Notes: generated from the sequence alone by a model not told the origin. A stretch of 64,000 bases of DNA from Entamoeba invadens IP1 (GCF_000330505.1 NW_004191722.1:7713-71712); one strand, 5' to 3'; positions 10,509 to 20,617 are shown, counted from the stretch's first letter. A program made the numbers and translations.

Positions 10509-11609
10509 ATGAATTTTACAACATCCTTAAAAGGAAACCTTGAGTTTGTCTTTAAACACTCAAACCACAACATCCGCTTTTGTGGTGAAGTAGCTGATTT
10601 GCTCGATAAGCTTCGTTCTAGCCGCAAAGAGTACTGCAAGTCCATCACAAAGATCTCACAAGAGTTTCAAAAAAAATTGGAAGATGATGCTCTTTATGGC
10701 ACCACCAAAGAAGCCGTCTGCCAACTTTTGACATCCGTCTTAGAAGAAGCTGATGGTCAAATGAAAACCGTTGAAGTTCTCACAAATTCCATTGAAGAAT
10801 TCAAAAATAAGACCAAAGAAATCGAGAAAGCAGCTAAAGGTGTTCGTCAAGACGCGGAGACTCGAACGAAAGATGTGGAAAAGTGTAAAGACGCGACCAA
10901 AAAGGAAAAAGACAAATTTGTGAAATGTCACAAGGATGTGACTAGTATGTTGAGTGACATAGAAAAGTCCAAAACAGCCAACGCGCCAGAGAAAAAGATC
11001 AAAAGTTTGGAGGAGAAGCGCGATCACTTGAAAGAAAAAGAAGAAGAACAAAACAAAGTTTATGTGACTTCTGTGGAGACAACAAACAAAAGAATTAAAC
11101 ACTTCTTCGATGTCGACCAAATCGAAATCCTTGAATTGTACAACAAGTTTGAAGTTAACTATCTGGAACAAATGAAGGAGATATTAAAGAACTTCTCCGA
11201 GTCTCTCGCAAGCATCCCAGTCATAGTCAAAGAGTCTATGGAAAAGTACAACGATAAGGCCTCTCACATTAACTCTTCTGAAGATGTCGTCACGTTCTGT
11301 AAAATCCACAAGACTTCATGCAGAACACCAACATACGTTCCAGTCATCGACGCCGATGGACTCATTATCAAACAGGAAGGCGCACTCAATGAAAGAAGAA
11401 ATGATGATCCAGAAGGTATGGAAAGAGTCTTCTTGACCTGCACTGTGGTGCACGACTTTATTGCAGAAGGCCCTGAGGAAATGAATGTTAAAAAGGGTGA
11501 CACTATCATCGTGTCTGAAAAACATGAGAATGGGTGGTGGTATGCTACTAACAAAGAAAACGCTACAGTCGGGTTCGTGCCAGAAACCTTCGTAAAAGAC
11601 GTCAACTGA
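10509..11609 (+). CDS. F-BAR and SH3 domain protein
   Basis: A 366-aa single-exon gene. Residues 1-260 form a long helical, highly charged region that starts like an FCH/F-BAR domain (GEVADLLDKLRSSRKEYCKSITKISQEF). Coiled coils follow, typical of membrane-bending dimers. The last 60 residues are a clear SH3 domain: TCTVVHDFIAEGPEEMNVKKGD (ALYDY-type start), the GWW pair, and GFVPETFVKDV. The layout matches PACSIN/syndapin- and Bzz1/Hof1-type proteins that link membrane curvature to actin. This suits an amoeba with heavy phagocytosis and endocytosis, but that role is inference. The ATG at 10509 is immediately upstream of the FCH start. Confidence 0.88.
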   Translation: MNFTTSLKGNLEFVFKHSNHNIRFCGEVADLLDKLRSSRKEYCKSITKISQEFQKKLEDDALYGTTKEAVCQLLTSVLEEADGQMKTVEVLTNSIEEFKNKTKEIEKAAKGVRQDAETRTKDVEKCKDATKKEKDKFVKCHKDVTSMLSDIEKSKTANAPEKKIKSLEEKRDHLKEKEEEQNKVYVTSVETTNKRIKHFFDVDQIEILELYNKFEVNYLEQMKEILKNFSESLASIPVIVKESMEKYNDKASHINSSEDVVTFCKIHKTSCRTPTYVPVIDADGLIIKQEGALNERRNDDPEGMERVFLTCTVVHDFIAEGPEEMNVKKGDTIIVSEKHENGWWYATNKENATVGFVPETFVKDVN

Positions 11610-12017
11610 CCCTTTTGAATTCACTTTCTAGTTGGGTTTATTATAGTTTGGTATAATTAAATAAATGGTTATATTTTATAAGTTAGTTATAATTTATTTT
11701 ATTAATAACTACAGTAATTTTTTTCGAAAAAAGAACTTTGAGGTTTTTGAATTTTTTTTTGTTCAAATTTTTTTTCTATTCAATAATTAGTGGTTCATTT
11801 GTACTATATTTCTAATATTATAAATGTGTTTTTTTAAATTTTAATAATAATATTTTTATAAAACAAATAATAAACTATATATATAATTAGATAAATATTA
11901 AAATAATACTATATAAATATGCATATTTAACTTTACTTTTACAAGACAATAATCGCAGAAAAAGAAGAAAAGAAGAAAAAAGAAAAAACCCTACAACTCG
12001 ACTTTTTAATAGGCGAC
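11610..12017. other. Intergenic spacer
   Basis: About 400 AT-rich bases. A purine-rich A/G stretch (about 11955-11990) lies immediately before the TrpRS-like gene. Nothing else seen. Confidence 0.5.
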
Positions 12018-13151
12018 ATGACTGTTACACCAATTCAGCTACTCGAGCAGTGTACCGAGAAGTATATTGATTACACCAAAGTTGCATCAACTCTTCAAAT
12101 AAACACGATTTCCTCTGACCACCTTTCTCGTCTTGAAAAGTTGAGTGGAAAACCGTTACACCAATTTTTACGACGGGGATTTTATTATTCTGAAATTGAT
12201 TTTGAAGAAGTTATTACTGCGTTGGAACAGAAAAAGCCCGTGTACGTCTTCCTTCAAAAATTACCAAGCAAAGAATTTTCACTATCAGACTACGTCGATT
12301 TTGCACTTGCTAAGTACTTACAAGAGACTTTTGGAGTGAAGGTTGTTGTGCAGTTATTGGACGACATCGTTGTTTTAAATCGCTCCGCGACGATCCAAGA
12401 AGTCGCGAAGTTAGTCACTGAAACGACCAAGAACGTTATTGCGTGTGGATTTGATGCGAAGAACACTTTAATCTTCAACGATTACAACTCCTTTGGGAAG
12501 ATGTATCGAACCGTGACCACTATCGAAAAAGCGATGGCGTTTGATGTAGTTAAACCGTTTTATTCATTTGAGAATTCGGACAACATCGGTAAACTTTCGA
12601 GTCCAGCGATCATAGCGGCGGGCATGTTTTGTGGGCAATTTGAGGAGAAAATAGGGTCTGAGGCAACATGTGTAGTCATAGAAAATATCAAGAACGGGCA
12701 GTTCATTAAAATTGTGAGAGACATAGCCCAAGCAATTGGCGCACAAAAGCCTGCCGCCTTATTTAGGAAGAATGTGCCTTTATTAACTGGTGTAGCGAAG
12801 TTCGAAGAGTGTACCAAGATGAACGCCATATTGATGAATGACACTGAAAAGGAAGTCGAGAGGAAAATCAATAAAGTCGCCTTCTCGGGAGGAAGAGATA
12901 CTATGGAGGAACATCGTAAGCTTGGTGGGCAGTGTGACATTGACATCCCATTCAATTACATCAACATATTCAGTGATGATGACACGCTTGTGAAAGACAC
13001 ATTCGACCAGTATTCCACAGGAAAGATGTTGTCCGGGGAGATCAAAAAAGTGGCAAGTGGTGTCATGAAAAAGGTCGTCTTGGATTTCGAAGCAAAGAAG
13101 AAGCCCGTGACAAACGCAGTCGTCAAAACCTTTTTCGAACAGATGAAATAA
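12018..13151 (+). CDS. Tryptophanyl-tRNA synthetase paralogue lacking catalytic motifs
   Basis: A 377-aa single-exon gene. The eukaryotic-type TrpRS fold is unmistakable: FLRRGFYYSEIDFEEVITALEQ, KYLQETFGVKVVVQ, NVIACGFDAKNTLIFND, DNIGKLSSPAI.AA, and near-identical VAFSGGRDTMEEHRKLGGQCD. The signatures needed for aminoacylation are gone. The HIGH-class motif (HVGH in the human enzyme) aligns with SLSD around residue 90. The KMSAS loop aligns with KFEEC at about 261-265. The DDEK segment is DDIV. The length is that of the catalytic core alone. It is therefore probably a pseudo-enzyme retaining fold and dimer interface, with an unknown role in regulation or binding. The intact reading frame and normal codon use argue against a pseudogene. 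Confidence 0.85.
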   Translation: MTVTPIQLLEQCTEKYIDYTKVASTLQINTISSDHLSRLEKLSGKPLHQFLRRGFYYSEIDFEEVITALEQKKPVYVFLQKLPSKEFSLSDYVDFALAKYLQETFGVKVVVQLLDDIVVLNRSATIQEVAKLVTETTKNVIACGFDAKNTLIFNDYNSFGKMYRTVTTIEKAMAFDVVKPFYSFENSDNIGKLSSPAIIAAGMFCGQFEEKIGSEATCVVIENIKNGQFIKIVRDIAQAIGAQKPAALFRKNVPLLTGVAKFEECTKMNAILMNDTEKEVERKINKVAFSGGRDTMEEHRKLGGQCDIDIPFNYINIFSDDDTLVKDTFDQYSTGKMLSGEIKKVASGVMKKVVLDFEAKKKPVTNAVVKTFFEQMK

Positions 13152-13395
13152 TTTGTTGGACTTCACATTTCGTTGCTTTACCTTTATAATCTTAGAGTTT
13201 TTATTTGTTATTATTAATTCTATATTATTATCTATCTAATAGAATATTTTATCATTATATATTATTATTAATATATAACTAATAAATACTATTAATAAAC
13301 TATAATACAAATTAATGAAACAAGTTGGAAAGTTTGAGTCTTGTCTGTATTTTGCCGAATTTGGTGCAACTGCCGATTTGAAATATATATAACAC

Positions 13396-14640
13396 ATGAC
13401 CAAGCCATCAACAACTATTGTTCTATTGGAAATCCCTCCAGAGAAAGAAACTTTTGGCGAACAACAATTCTCAAACAGTCAGTGGACTGTGGTTCAAGTA
13501 CCACAACAAGTCACTTCTTTAGGTACTTCGTGTTTTTTGAATTGCCAAAATCTACGTCAAATTATACTTCCTGATGGTCTTAAAGAGGTTGGCAAACTGT
13601 GCTTTTCTCTATGCACTTCTCTTGTTGATATCAAGCTACCAACAACCCTTGAACGTCTTGAAAGTGGAATGTTTGCTAACTGCTCTTCTCTCAAAGATGT
13701 TGATTTTTCATCTGTCAAATTTGTTGGCAAAGAGTGTTTTCTCTGTTGCAGTTCACTTTCAGCAGTGGACTTCTCAGAGAAACTAGTAACGCTCGACAAG
13801 TTGTGTTTCTCAAAGTGCATTTCTCTCAGAAGTGTTTCTTTCAAAGACGGGGTGAAGCACATTGGTCCACACGCATTTTCGGGGTGCACAAATTTGCACA
13901 TCAACTTTCCAACGACCTTAAAATGCTTTGACAAGAACATATTGGTCGAACCGTCAAGTATTGCAGTTGATGGTGTTATTAAGATCACCGACAGTTCTGT
14001 TTTCTTTAAAAAGGAAAATGTGTTATATTCGGTACAAGTGAATTCGAATGGGAAACCATTTAAAGTGAATGGAAGTTTATTCACACCAAAAAACAAATCA
14101 ATGAATTACGAAATAGGAAATTTAGTCGCAACAATTTCAAAATTTTGCTTTGAAAATGAGAAATGTATTACTTCACTGAAATTCAGTAAAAAATGCGTTT
14201 CGATTATGACGAGCGCTTTTCAGAACTGTTCGTCACTCAAAGAAGTGTGTATACCAATAGGAGTCACTTCTATAAAACGATTGGCATTCGCAAATTGTGT
14301 TAATCTCGAAAAAGTGACGTTGTCTGCTCAAGTATCAACACTCAACAAAGGGACATTTTCTTCTTGTCAGAAGTTGGAGAGTATAACTCTTCCTAATAGT
14401 GTGAGGAACATTAAAAGTGAATGTTTCAAAAATTGTTTTAACTTGAGAAACGTCATTTTGCCGGAAAGGCTTTTGTCTCTTGGAAACAGGTGTTTCGAAG
14501 GGTGTAATTTAACAGATGATTTTACAATACCAAATACTGTAAGAATTATTGGGAAAGGGTGTTTCAATTTTTGTGAAGATATTGCAGACCAATACTACAC
14601 TTTTCCCGATACAACAGAAAAGAGATTAGGTGACATTTAA
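13396..14640 (+). CDS. BspA-type (LRR_5) leucine-rich repeat protein
   Basis: A 414-aa protein built from about a dozen 23-residue repeats of the pattern CF..C..L..I.LP..L..LG. Examples are SCFLNCQNLRQIILPDGLKEVG and FANCVNLEKVTLSAQVSTL. This is the Treponema BspA-like LRR family, heavily expanded in Entamoeba and Trichomonas. A less regular insert lies around residues 195-235. There is no signal peptide or obvious membrane anchor in this copy. In relatives these repeats mediate surface or protein-protein binding; the ligand here is unknown. The ATG at 13396 gives the full N-terminus. Confidence 0.9.
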   Translation: MTKPSTTIVLLEIPPEKETFGEQQFSNSQWTVVQVPQQVTSLGTSCFLNCQNLRQIILPDGLKEVGKLCFSLCTSLVDIKLPTTLERLESGMFANCSSLKDVDFSSVKFVGKECFLCCSSLSAVDFSEKLVTLDKLCFSKCISLRSVSFKDGVKHIGPHAFSGCTNLHINFPTTLKCFDKNILVEPSSIAVDGVIKITDSSVFFKKENVLYSVQVNSNGKPFKVNGSLFTPKNKSMNYEIGNLVATISKFCFENEKCITSLKFSKKCVSIMTSAFQNCSSLKEVCIPIGVTSIKRLAFANCVNLEKVTLSAQVSTLNKGTFSSCQKLESITLPNSVRNIKSECFKNCFNLRNVILPERLLSLGNRCFEGCNLTDDFTIPNTVRIIGKGCFNFCEDIADQYYTFPDTTEKRLGDI

Positions 14641-14977
14641 ATTAAAAATAATTTAATATTTTAATTATATTAAATTAAAACTATAAATATTTATTTCTAT
14701 TAATATTTCAAATTAATATTGTTATTATATTTATAATTCTAATTCACTTTTTTTATATTTATAATTATTAATTAATTTTACTATTATTTTTTAAATTGTT
14801 TTTTTAAGTATAGTTTATTATTAGTTGAATTATTAGAGTAAGTGCTTAATTATTACATAACTACAATCAATCTATAACAATAGTTATTTAATAAATACTT
14901 CAACAACACTTTTCAAACTTTTGGTTTTATCAACAATTTTAATTGAAGAAACTCCATCTAAACTAAACAAAAGAACA
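14641..14977. other. Intergenic spacer
   Basis: About 340 bases of A/T runs. The open frame continuing upstream of 14978 has only a TTG start and is treated as untranslated. No feature seen. Confidence 0.5.
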
Positions 14978-15758
14978 ATGAAAATTGAGAATTACTCAGA
15001 AGGCACATTCGACAGCTTTGACATTACAATATCACTGGAACAAACTGTAGATGACGTCAAACATGAAATATCAATTTTCAAACACATTGAGAAAGAGGCG
15101 TTATGTATTGTTTACAACGGGGACGTGTTAACTGACGACGTTGTTTTGAGTACAAAAGGAATAACACTGTCTTCAAAACTTCGGTATTTTGTGTCGCACT
15201 GTAATTTACAAGTCGAGTCTATCTATCCCGTACAGGGATACACATCCGGCGGCACACGAGTAACCATCCAAGGAAACTTTCCCGGTTCACAAGAGAAGTA
15301 CACTGTGCGATTTGGAGTGACAGATGTCGTTGGGCAGTACGTCGACGAGAAAACCGTTGTTGCATTTTCCCCGGCACACCCACCCGGTCCAGTGACGGTA
15401 ACAATCAAAATAGGGGACAATGGCCGTTATGCACACTCTGACATTCTTTTCAGTTATTTTAATACCATTGTGCAATCGGATAACATTGAAGTTAAGTGTG
15501 TGGACAAGATCTCCGACAAAATGTATGCGGACAAGTTTGCTTCTGGAGGTGTATGTTAATTAGAGCTTGTCACTTTGTTGTGTAGGGTGTGCAACCGTTG
15601 ACAAAATAATTGCTGTTTGCCCGTTTTTCAACACAAAATTATACTTTGCTTTAATTGTTTTATTTTTACAACTAATCGTGATCTACAAAATCTCAAGATC
15701 TGAGATATTATTTAAAAGATCTGCCATAACAACCAAAAAATCAAAGCTAAAAAAATGA
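14978..15758 (+). CDS. Ubiquitin-like plus IPT/TIG domain protein with C-terminal membrane anchor
   Basis: The first ATG (MKIENYSEGTFDSFDI) is at 14978. Residues 1-75 look like a beta-grasp ubiquitin-like fold (TISLEQTVDDVKHEI, CIVYNGDVLTDDVVLS). Residues 80-165 are an IPT/TIG Ig-like domain (VESIYPVQGYTSGGTRVTIQGNFP...PAHPPGPVTVTI). The first frame stops at 15557-15559. A 37-nt intron (15549-15585, GTGTAT...GTGTAG) would join it to a frame ending FFNTKLYFALIVLFLQLIVIYKISR plus a lysine-rich tail. That gives a tail-anchored or single-pass protein of about 245 aa. The 5' splice site is not the usual GTTTGT, so the junction is tentative. Function unknown. Confidence 0.65.
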
Positions 15759-17087
15759 ACCAAAAAATAATATTATTTTTGTAATAATGCATTTTAGTTT
15801 TATAAATTACTTTTTTACTTTAAAACGTTAATGACAAAATTATTTAGCATTTTAATTAAAAAACCAATATTTGCGCTTTTTTACCACCACGAATAAATGA
15901 TTATTTCAATGTTTTCAACAATTTCATATAATTGTTATATTGACTTTATATTATGACAACAACAATACTTTCCATTATTGTTGACATTTAAAAACAAAAG
16001 AAAACAAGCTAAAATACAAGTAAAAATCAGTATTTGGTATAACAGTACTTGTTAATCTACAACAAAATTACAAATTGAGTTAAAAAGACAATTAAATGAC
16101 ATTGTTTCTTAATTTTGTTTTAGAATATTATATATAAATATTTAGTTTTATCATTCACATTTTATTATAAGTTGTTTGACAATTATTTTGCATTTTTCAT
16201 GATTATTATCATTTTTAATAAATGTTTTCAATGATATAAATAAACGTTTTATTGTTGAAGCGATAACCACCAAAACTTGTTTCATTTTATGTTTTATCTA
16301 CATTATAATACAATATTATCGATAACAAATAAACAACACCAAATTTCTTTTCTTAATAATAATAATCAAAATTTTCTATAATTTTCTTGTTCCTTGTTTA
16401 TTGTTTTTTTGGCTCATTGATAATTATATACACATTAATAACTTCAACAAAAAACAATGGTCTCTTGTGGCGGTAAGTTGTTGAAACATACAGAGATTGT
16501 TGTAACAATCTTTTTATAAACATTTCAACAATCAACCATTTTTGTTTTTATTATTTATTTTTATTACCACATACAAATTGATCTCTTTAAACGAAAACTT
16601 CTTGTTTTAACTGTTGTAGAGTCAGTCAAACAACGTTGTCCTTTCTCCAAACCTAATCTTTTTAGTTTTATATTTTTAGAATCAAAAACGATTTTATCAA
16701 AAATTTAAATCAAAGACAAATTCAACATTTTTTCACCACCAGTTTTCAACTATAATAAAAAATAGAGTTTCTTTTAGTAAATATTAATTTTAATTTTGTT
16801 AAAACAAAATTTTCTTTTGTTCTATTATTCCTCCTTTACTTGCGAAAATCAACTTAACTTAAAATGAAACTGTGATAATAAATAATAATATAAAATATAT
16901 AAACGTATTTGAAAACTTGAAATAACAACTGAATACATCACCCATACCAACACTTGGATATTGGGACATATGGACATTGATTGGTTCGACTCCCATTAAT
17001 TTTGAAAATGTTTTTCAACCAATTTATAATTTAGATGTCAAAGCCGAAACATTCCAGTAAATACAGGATTTGTATACCAAACTGAAT
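15759..17087. other. Intergenic, AT-rich
   Basis: About 1.3 kb with no ORF over 60 codons that I trust. It shows T/A homopolymer tracts and ATT microsatellite-like stretches. I see nothing I can call. Confidence 0.5.
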
Positions 17088-17348
17088 ATGCAATTGTATG
17101 CACATGTCAATAGAAGTATATTTAATTACAACAATCTACCAAATTACACCACCGCAGATATGGCAGAAACTTTGGAGTACTTCAAGTGTCAATGTAAAGT
17201 AATCGAAGAATTGCTTGAAGCATCACGTAAAGCGTATTGCAGTATGCTCGACATCAAAGAAATTAACACCCACATAGTTAATTGTTTAACAATCCTAAAG
17301 AGTTATGAACAGAAACATCATGGATTTAACCAACTGTATTATATATAA
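17088..17348 (+). CDS. Orphan small ORF, 86 aa
   Basis: The first ATG (MQLYAHVNRSIFNYNNLPNYTTADM) is at 17088. The product looks alpha-helical, with several Cys residues (FKCQCKVIEELLEASRKAYCSML). No domain is recognised. It ends 11 bases before the next ORF, which is in another frame. Both may belong to one decayed or intron-split gene, possibly of transposon origin. I found no confident splice pair to join them. Confidence 0.4.
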   Translation: MQLYAHVNRSIFNYNNLPNYTTADMAETLEYFKCQCKVIEELLEASRKAYCSMLDIKEINTHIVNCLTILKSYEQKHHGFNQLYYI

Positions 17349-17359
17349 AAACAGTTGAG

Positions 17360-18154
17360 ATGTCCACTCCCAGGGGAACGTGTTGTTTCGAATCAATACA
17401 AAATGTTGTTTCTCAAACACAACAAAGTCCTGAAATACATGTCAACAATGATGATGCTATTGATATCATTAACTCTGTAGAAAGAGTTGATGAAGTTGAC
17501 GAAGACAAAAATGACCACACACGGGGACACGAAGAATCTTCATTATCAATGGAGGAAATTGACCCGTACTTTAACAGAGACATTCAGATTGAACCTTGTC
17601 TATCAGATGCCGAATTTGATTGTGATGAACTAATGGATTATCTTGAAAAGATCAACAGAGTAGACCTTTATGATTATGTGCTCGACACATTAACCAGATT
17701 TTTCAAACTTGGAAGAAACAAAGCCGCTCCGAATAGACGAATTCAGTTGTTTAGATGTAAAGAATACATGACAAAGAAATTAGGAATTAAAAGTGACGAA
17801 TTATATTCAAGTTTGACAACAAATTTGTCAAAAGAAGTTTGGAAGAGACAAATTAAATTGGTAAAAGAGCAGCGAGGCAAGTCAGGTAGAGGGTCATTGT
17901 TTAGTGAGTTCGAATCGACATTGATTGTCGAGTTTGTTAAACAAAGAGAAAAGAGTAACGATCCTGCGACTTATAACGACATGATGTCGTTTATAATCAA
18001 CGACCTCGATCGCGAAGACAATTTCTTTTGTTATCTTATTTTTTTCAATCGTACTAATTTGTCTTTTAATAAATACAAAATATCAAAAATGTTGTTTTTA
18101 ATTATTATTTGTTTTTTATCTTCTTTTGAGACAAAAAAGTTTATTTACTTTTAA
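17360..18154 (+). CDS. Orphan protein, possible truncated transposase N-terminus
   Basis: A 264-aa ORF. The N-terminal third is acidic and disordered (DDAIDIINSVERVDEVDEDKND). The middle (about 130-215) is basic and helical, with an HTH-like layout: KKLGIKSDELYSSL...EVWKRQIKLVKEQRGKSGRG and FVKQREKSNDPATYNDMMSF. This resembles DNA-binding heads of eukaryotic transposases. The final 35 residues (after DREDNFF) turn into low-complexity hydrophobic AT-rich translation, as if the true coding sequence ended or was spliced there. No DDE domain follows. A transposon remnant is a guess, and a lineage-specific protein is equally possible. Confidence 0.4.
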   Translation: MSTPRGTCCFESIQNVVSQTQQSPEIHVNNDDAIDIINSVERVDEVDEDKNDHTRGHEESSLSMEEIDPYFNRDIQIEPCLSDAEFDCDELMDYLEKINRVDLYDYVLDTLTRFFKLGRNKAAPNRRIQLFRCKEYMTKKLGIKSDELYSSLTTNLSKEVWKRQIKLVKEQRGKSGRGSLFSEFESTLIVEFVKQREKSNDPATYNDMMSFIINDLDREDNFFCYLIFFNRTNLSFNKYKISKMLFLIIICFLSSFETKKFIYF

Positions 18155-18447
18155 TCGAATACTGTTCACACTTTTCAATATAAAGACAGATTTTAAAAAT
18201 TTGCTCAATTTTATTAATAAAAAAATAAAATGACATATTTCACTATTTTTTACAATGAAAAAAAAGATTTCATAAAAATGAAAAATTACTCTCACGGTTG
18301 CGTACCCTATTTGTTGTGTGTCTCATTACTTTAATTTATGGTTACTTTTACTATTATATTAATTATTCTCTGTCATGAAACTTTATATTAAAAATAAACT
18401 AATAAATATAGTAAATATTGTGTCGATGGTGTTTCCATTTCTTAGGC

Positions 18448-19638
18448 TTAGTCAACGATGTGGTTCATCCAATTTGTTTGGTCCTCGATATCAAAGAACC
18501 TTGTCTCCAATATCCACTCCATCATTTTGACAAACTCTTCCATCTGTCCATTTTTGAAAACGAACAGACAAACTGCTTTGTCGAACTGGAATATGATGTT
18601 CTTCTTGTCCGTGTTGAATGATCTGATGTCCTTGATTTGAATAACTTTTTGCAAAAATGTTTTCCGTGTTTTGTCGAAGAGCAGGATTTTATCATTGAAG
18701 AGTTCGATCTCACATTGGCACTTCCGTTTCTCCTCTTTAAATTCGACAGAAGACGTCATCACGTGGAACCTCCCTTTCTGAACAAGAGCTTTGATTTTCC
18801 TCTCGAGCGACACTTCGACAAGTCTGTCGTGCATTTTTGCTCGTGTGTTGACTATTTTGCAAAACTGCAAGAAGTGGGAGAGTGCTTTTTGGAGCATCAC
18901 AATGTCCGAATGGTCATGTGGAGTATTTTTTAAAAGAACGTCGACAAGCATTGGGTATCGCATTGCTCGTTGCACGGGTTGGATGAGCAATTGGTCTAAA
19001 GTGTCTGGGGCGATTCTTTTTTCGGACTCACCGATCACCGACTTTCCATTTGGTGTTTTGCGCAGCTCTTTCCAAGCCAAGACGATATTGTCGTACTCGG
19101 TGCAGTATGTCAGAAGAGGACTGATGATCGTCAAGATGGTGTTAATGACATCCCCAATGTTTGTGTCGTAGTGGTAATCATTTGCGACCATTTTCAGTTT
19201 TCGAACAACACTTTTTGAGGACGATATGCAATTATTAAGAATGGTATTATACTTCAAACTGTCATTTGTTTCCGTCTTGAGTGGTTCCGAGAACAACGAA
19301 TTAATTGATTCCATTGTCTTTAAGAGGTTCTTTTCCGTCTCATAAAACTCCAAGAACGCATTTCGGCGTTTCATCAATAATGCACACTCATATTTTTGCC
19401 TTACAAGGAAGCCACGAATTGTATTTTGAAGTGTGACTATATTATCGTTATTATTCTTCTTATTGTTCTGGCTTTTCGAAAGTAAAAAAATTGGGCGTAT
19501 TGGGGTCATATGTGTTATTTTGGAAGTTTTCAGTGGAAAAGAAGACTTAAGTCTTGGGGATTCCTCTTCTGGTAACTGCAGACAAAAAGTCGGGCTCATG
19601 CGGACTGAGTTGCGACATAACGATTTACGAAGTGACAT
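18448..19638 (-). CDS. Rho guanine nucleotide exchange factor: IQ, DH and PH domains
   Basis: A 396-aa single-exon gene. After a disordered 65-residue N-terminus comes an IQ motif (VTLQNTIRGFLVRQKY, about 68-85). The DH domain follows at about 90-275, with the conserved helix IAPDTLDQLLIQPVQRAMRYPMLVDVLLK. The PH domain at about 285-385 (GRFHVMTSSV...CEIELFNDKILLFDK) ends in the usual Trp helix (FVKMMEWILETRF). It would activate Rho/Rac GTPases, abundant in Entamoeba and driving motility and phagocytosis. The IQ motif suggests calmodulin binding. The last exon boundary is ordinary and no intron is needed. Confidence 0.92.
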   Translation of the reverse strand: MSLRKSLCRNSVRMSPTFCLQLPEEESPRLKSSFPLKTSKITHMTPIRPIFLLSKSQNNKKNNNDNIVTLQNTIRGFLVRQKYECALLMKRRNAFLEFYETEKNLLKTMESINSLFSEPLKTETNDSLKYNTILNNCISSSKSVVRKLKMVANDYHYDTNIGDVINTILTIISPLLTYCTEYDNIVLAWKELRKTPNGKSVIGESEKRIAPDTLDQLLIQPVQRAMRYPMLVDVLLKNTPHDHSDIVMLQKALSHFLQFCKIVNTRAKMHDRLVEVSLERKIKALVQKGRFHVMTSSVEFKEEKRKCQCEIELFNDKILLFDKTRKTFLQKVIQIKDIRSFNTDKKNIIFQFDKAVCLFVFKNGQMEEFVKMMEWILETRFFDIEDQTNWMNHIVD

Positions 19639-20437
19639 TTGGGACTTTCCAGTTTTTCCTGGTTATTAAACATCGCTAGAGTAAAATATCAAACAGAAGT
19701 TGTTTATTTGTTGTTGAAAGTTGTATCAATGTATAATGGTCATATTTCGTTGGGATGTGTGGGATTTTGTACCCCTTTCTTTTTAAATATTTCCTTCATC
19801 AAAAACATAGAAAAACATGGTATTTCAGAGTTAATAAAAATACTATAAAATAATTAATACTATAGATTTTGTTTATACCATAATTGAAGGTATTTCTTCC
19901 GGTCTTATTTGGCTCTGAGGTAAAAACATTTTTTAGTTTTACCTTACTAATAGTATTATTTATTGTTTCAATATCATAAATAAAACAATTGATAATTGAG
20001 AAGCTCATATTGCTTTTGACCGTTTCCAATTTCGAAGAACACATCAACGAATTGAGGTTAAAAAAATTCACACCGATATGTATAATAAAATTAATAGTTA
20101 ATCTATAGATTGTTTTATGGTTAAGTGATAAAAGTTAAAATTTTATAAAGTCAAGTTAACAAATTTATACAAGAAGTTCTATTTATAATAAAATCATTGT
20201 AATTCGTTTGTTTCTAAAAATGTTACTATTTGTATCTAACGTTTTTACCAAGTTGGCTAAAATGTTATTCATTCCAAGTAAAAATGTGCCAAAAATACTC
20301 TTAAACCAAATATTAATTGTTTGATTTCATTTTCACTTTTTTACAAAATAAAAAAATTAAAATTTTCGAAAAAACGAAAAATAAACATCATTCGAACTCA
20401 AAATATATCAAATATGAGATCTAGATACAAAAGTAGT
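19639..20437. other. Intergenic spacer
   Basis: About 800 AT-rich bases between the RhoGEF start and a small coiled-coil ORF. A 90-codon minus-strand ORF (19799-20071) has low-complexity composition and is not called. No repeat or RNA seen. Confidence 0.5.
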
Positions 20438-20617
20438 TTAAGATTCGTTCCGAAGCTCCTTTTCTAGTCTGCTGTATTGACTGATTATTCGATTAAGCTC
20501 GTCTTCGTCTTGGTTTAAATCACTGACTACTTGACTAAGAGAGTCTGCAAAATAGTACATTTGTTTCTCAAAGTTTTCTTCTTCTTTTTGACTTTCTTCA
20601 GATATCAGGCTTGACAT
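20438..20617 (-). CDS. Small acidic coiled-coil protein, 59 aa
   Basis: A 59-codon ORF from ATG 20617 to TAA 20438. It reads MSSLISEESQKEEENF, then a heptad-rich helix (DSLSQVVSDLNQDEDELNR) and ends RLEKELRNES. The composition is clearly protein-like compared with its AT-rich surroundings, and the sequence has non-random heptads. The frame stays open for 12 codons upstream of the ATG, so it could be the last exon of a longer protein. The tRNA-Lys gene lies about 100 bases upstream on the same strand, which limits the space. Function unknown; a short coiled-coil subunit of a complex is the simplest reading. Confidence 0.5.
   Translation of the reverse strand: MSSLISEESQKEEENFEKQMYYFADSLSQVVSDLNQDEDELNRIISQYSRLEKELRNES

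Noticed and set aside
10740..11171. 143-codon minus-strand ORF opposite the F-BAR gene
   Set aside because: It is the antisense shadow of an A/G-rich coiled-coil coding region; its translation is F/L/H-rich low complexity with no motif.
14921..14977. N-terminal extension of the Ubl-TIG gene
   Set aside because: It begins with TTG; the first ATG at 14978 starts exactly at the beta-grasp domain.
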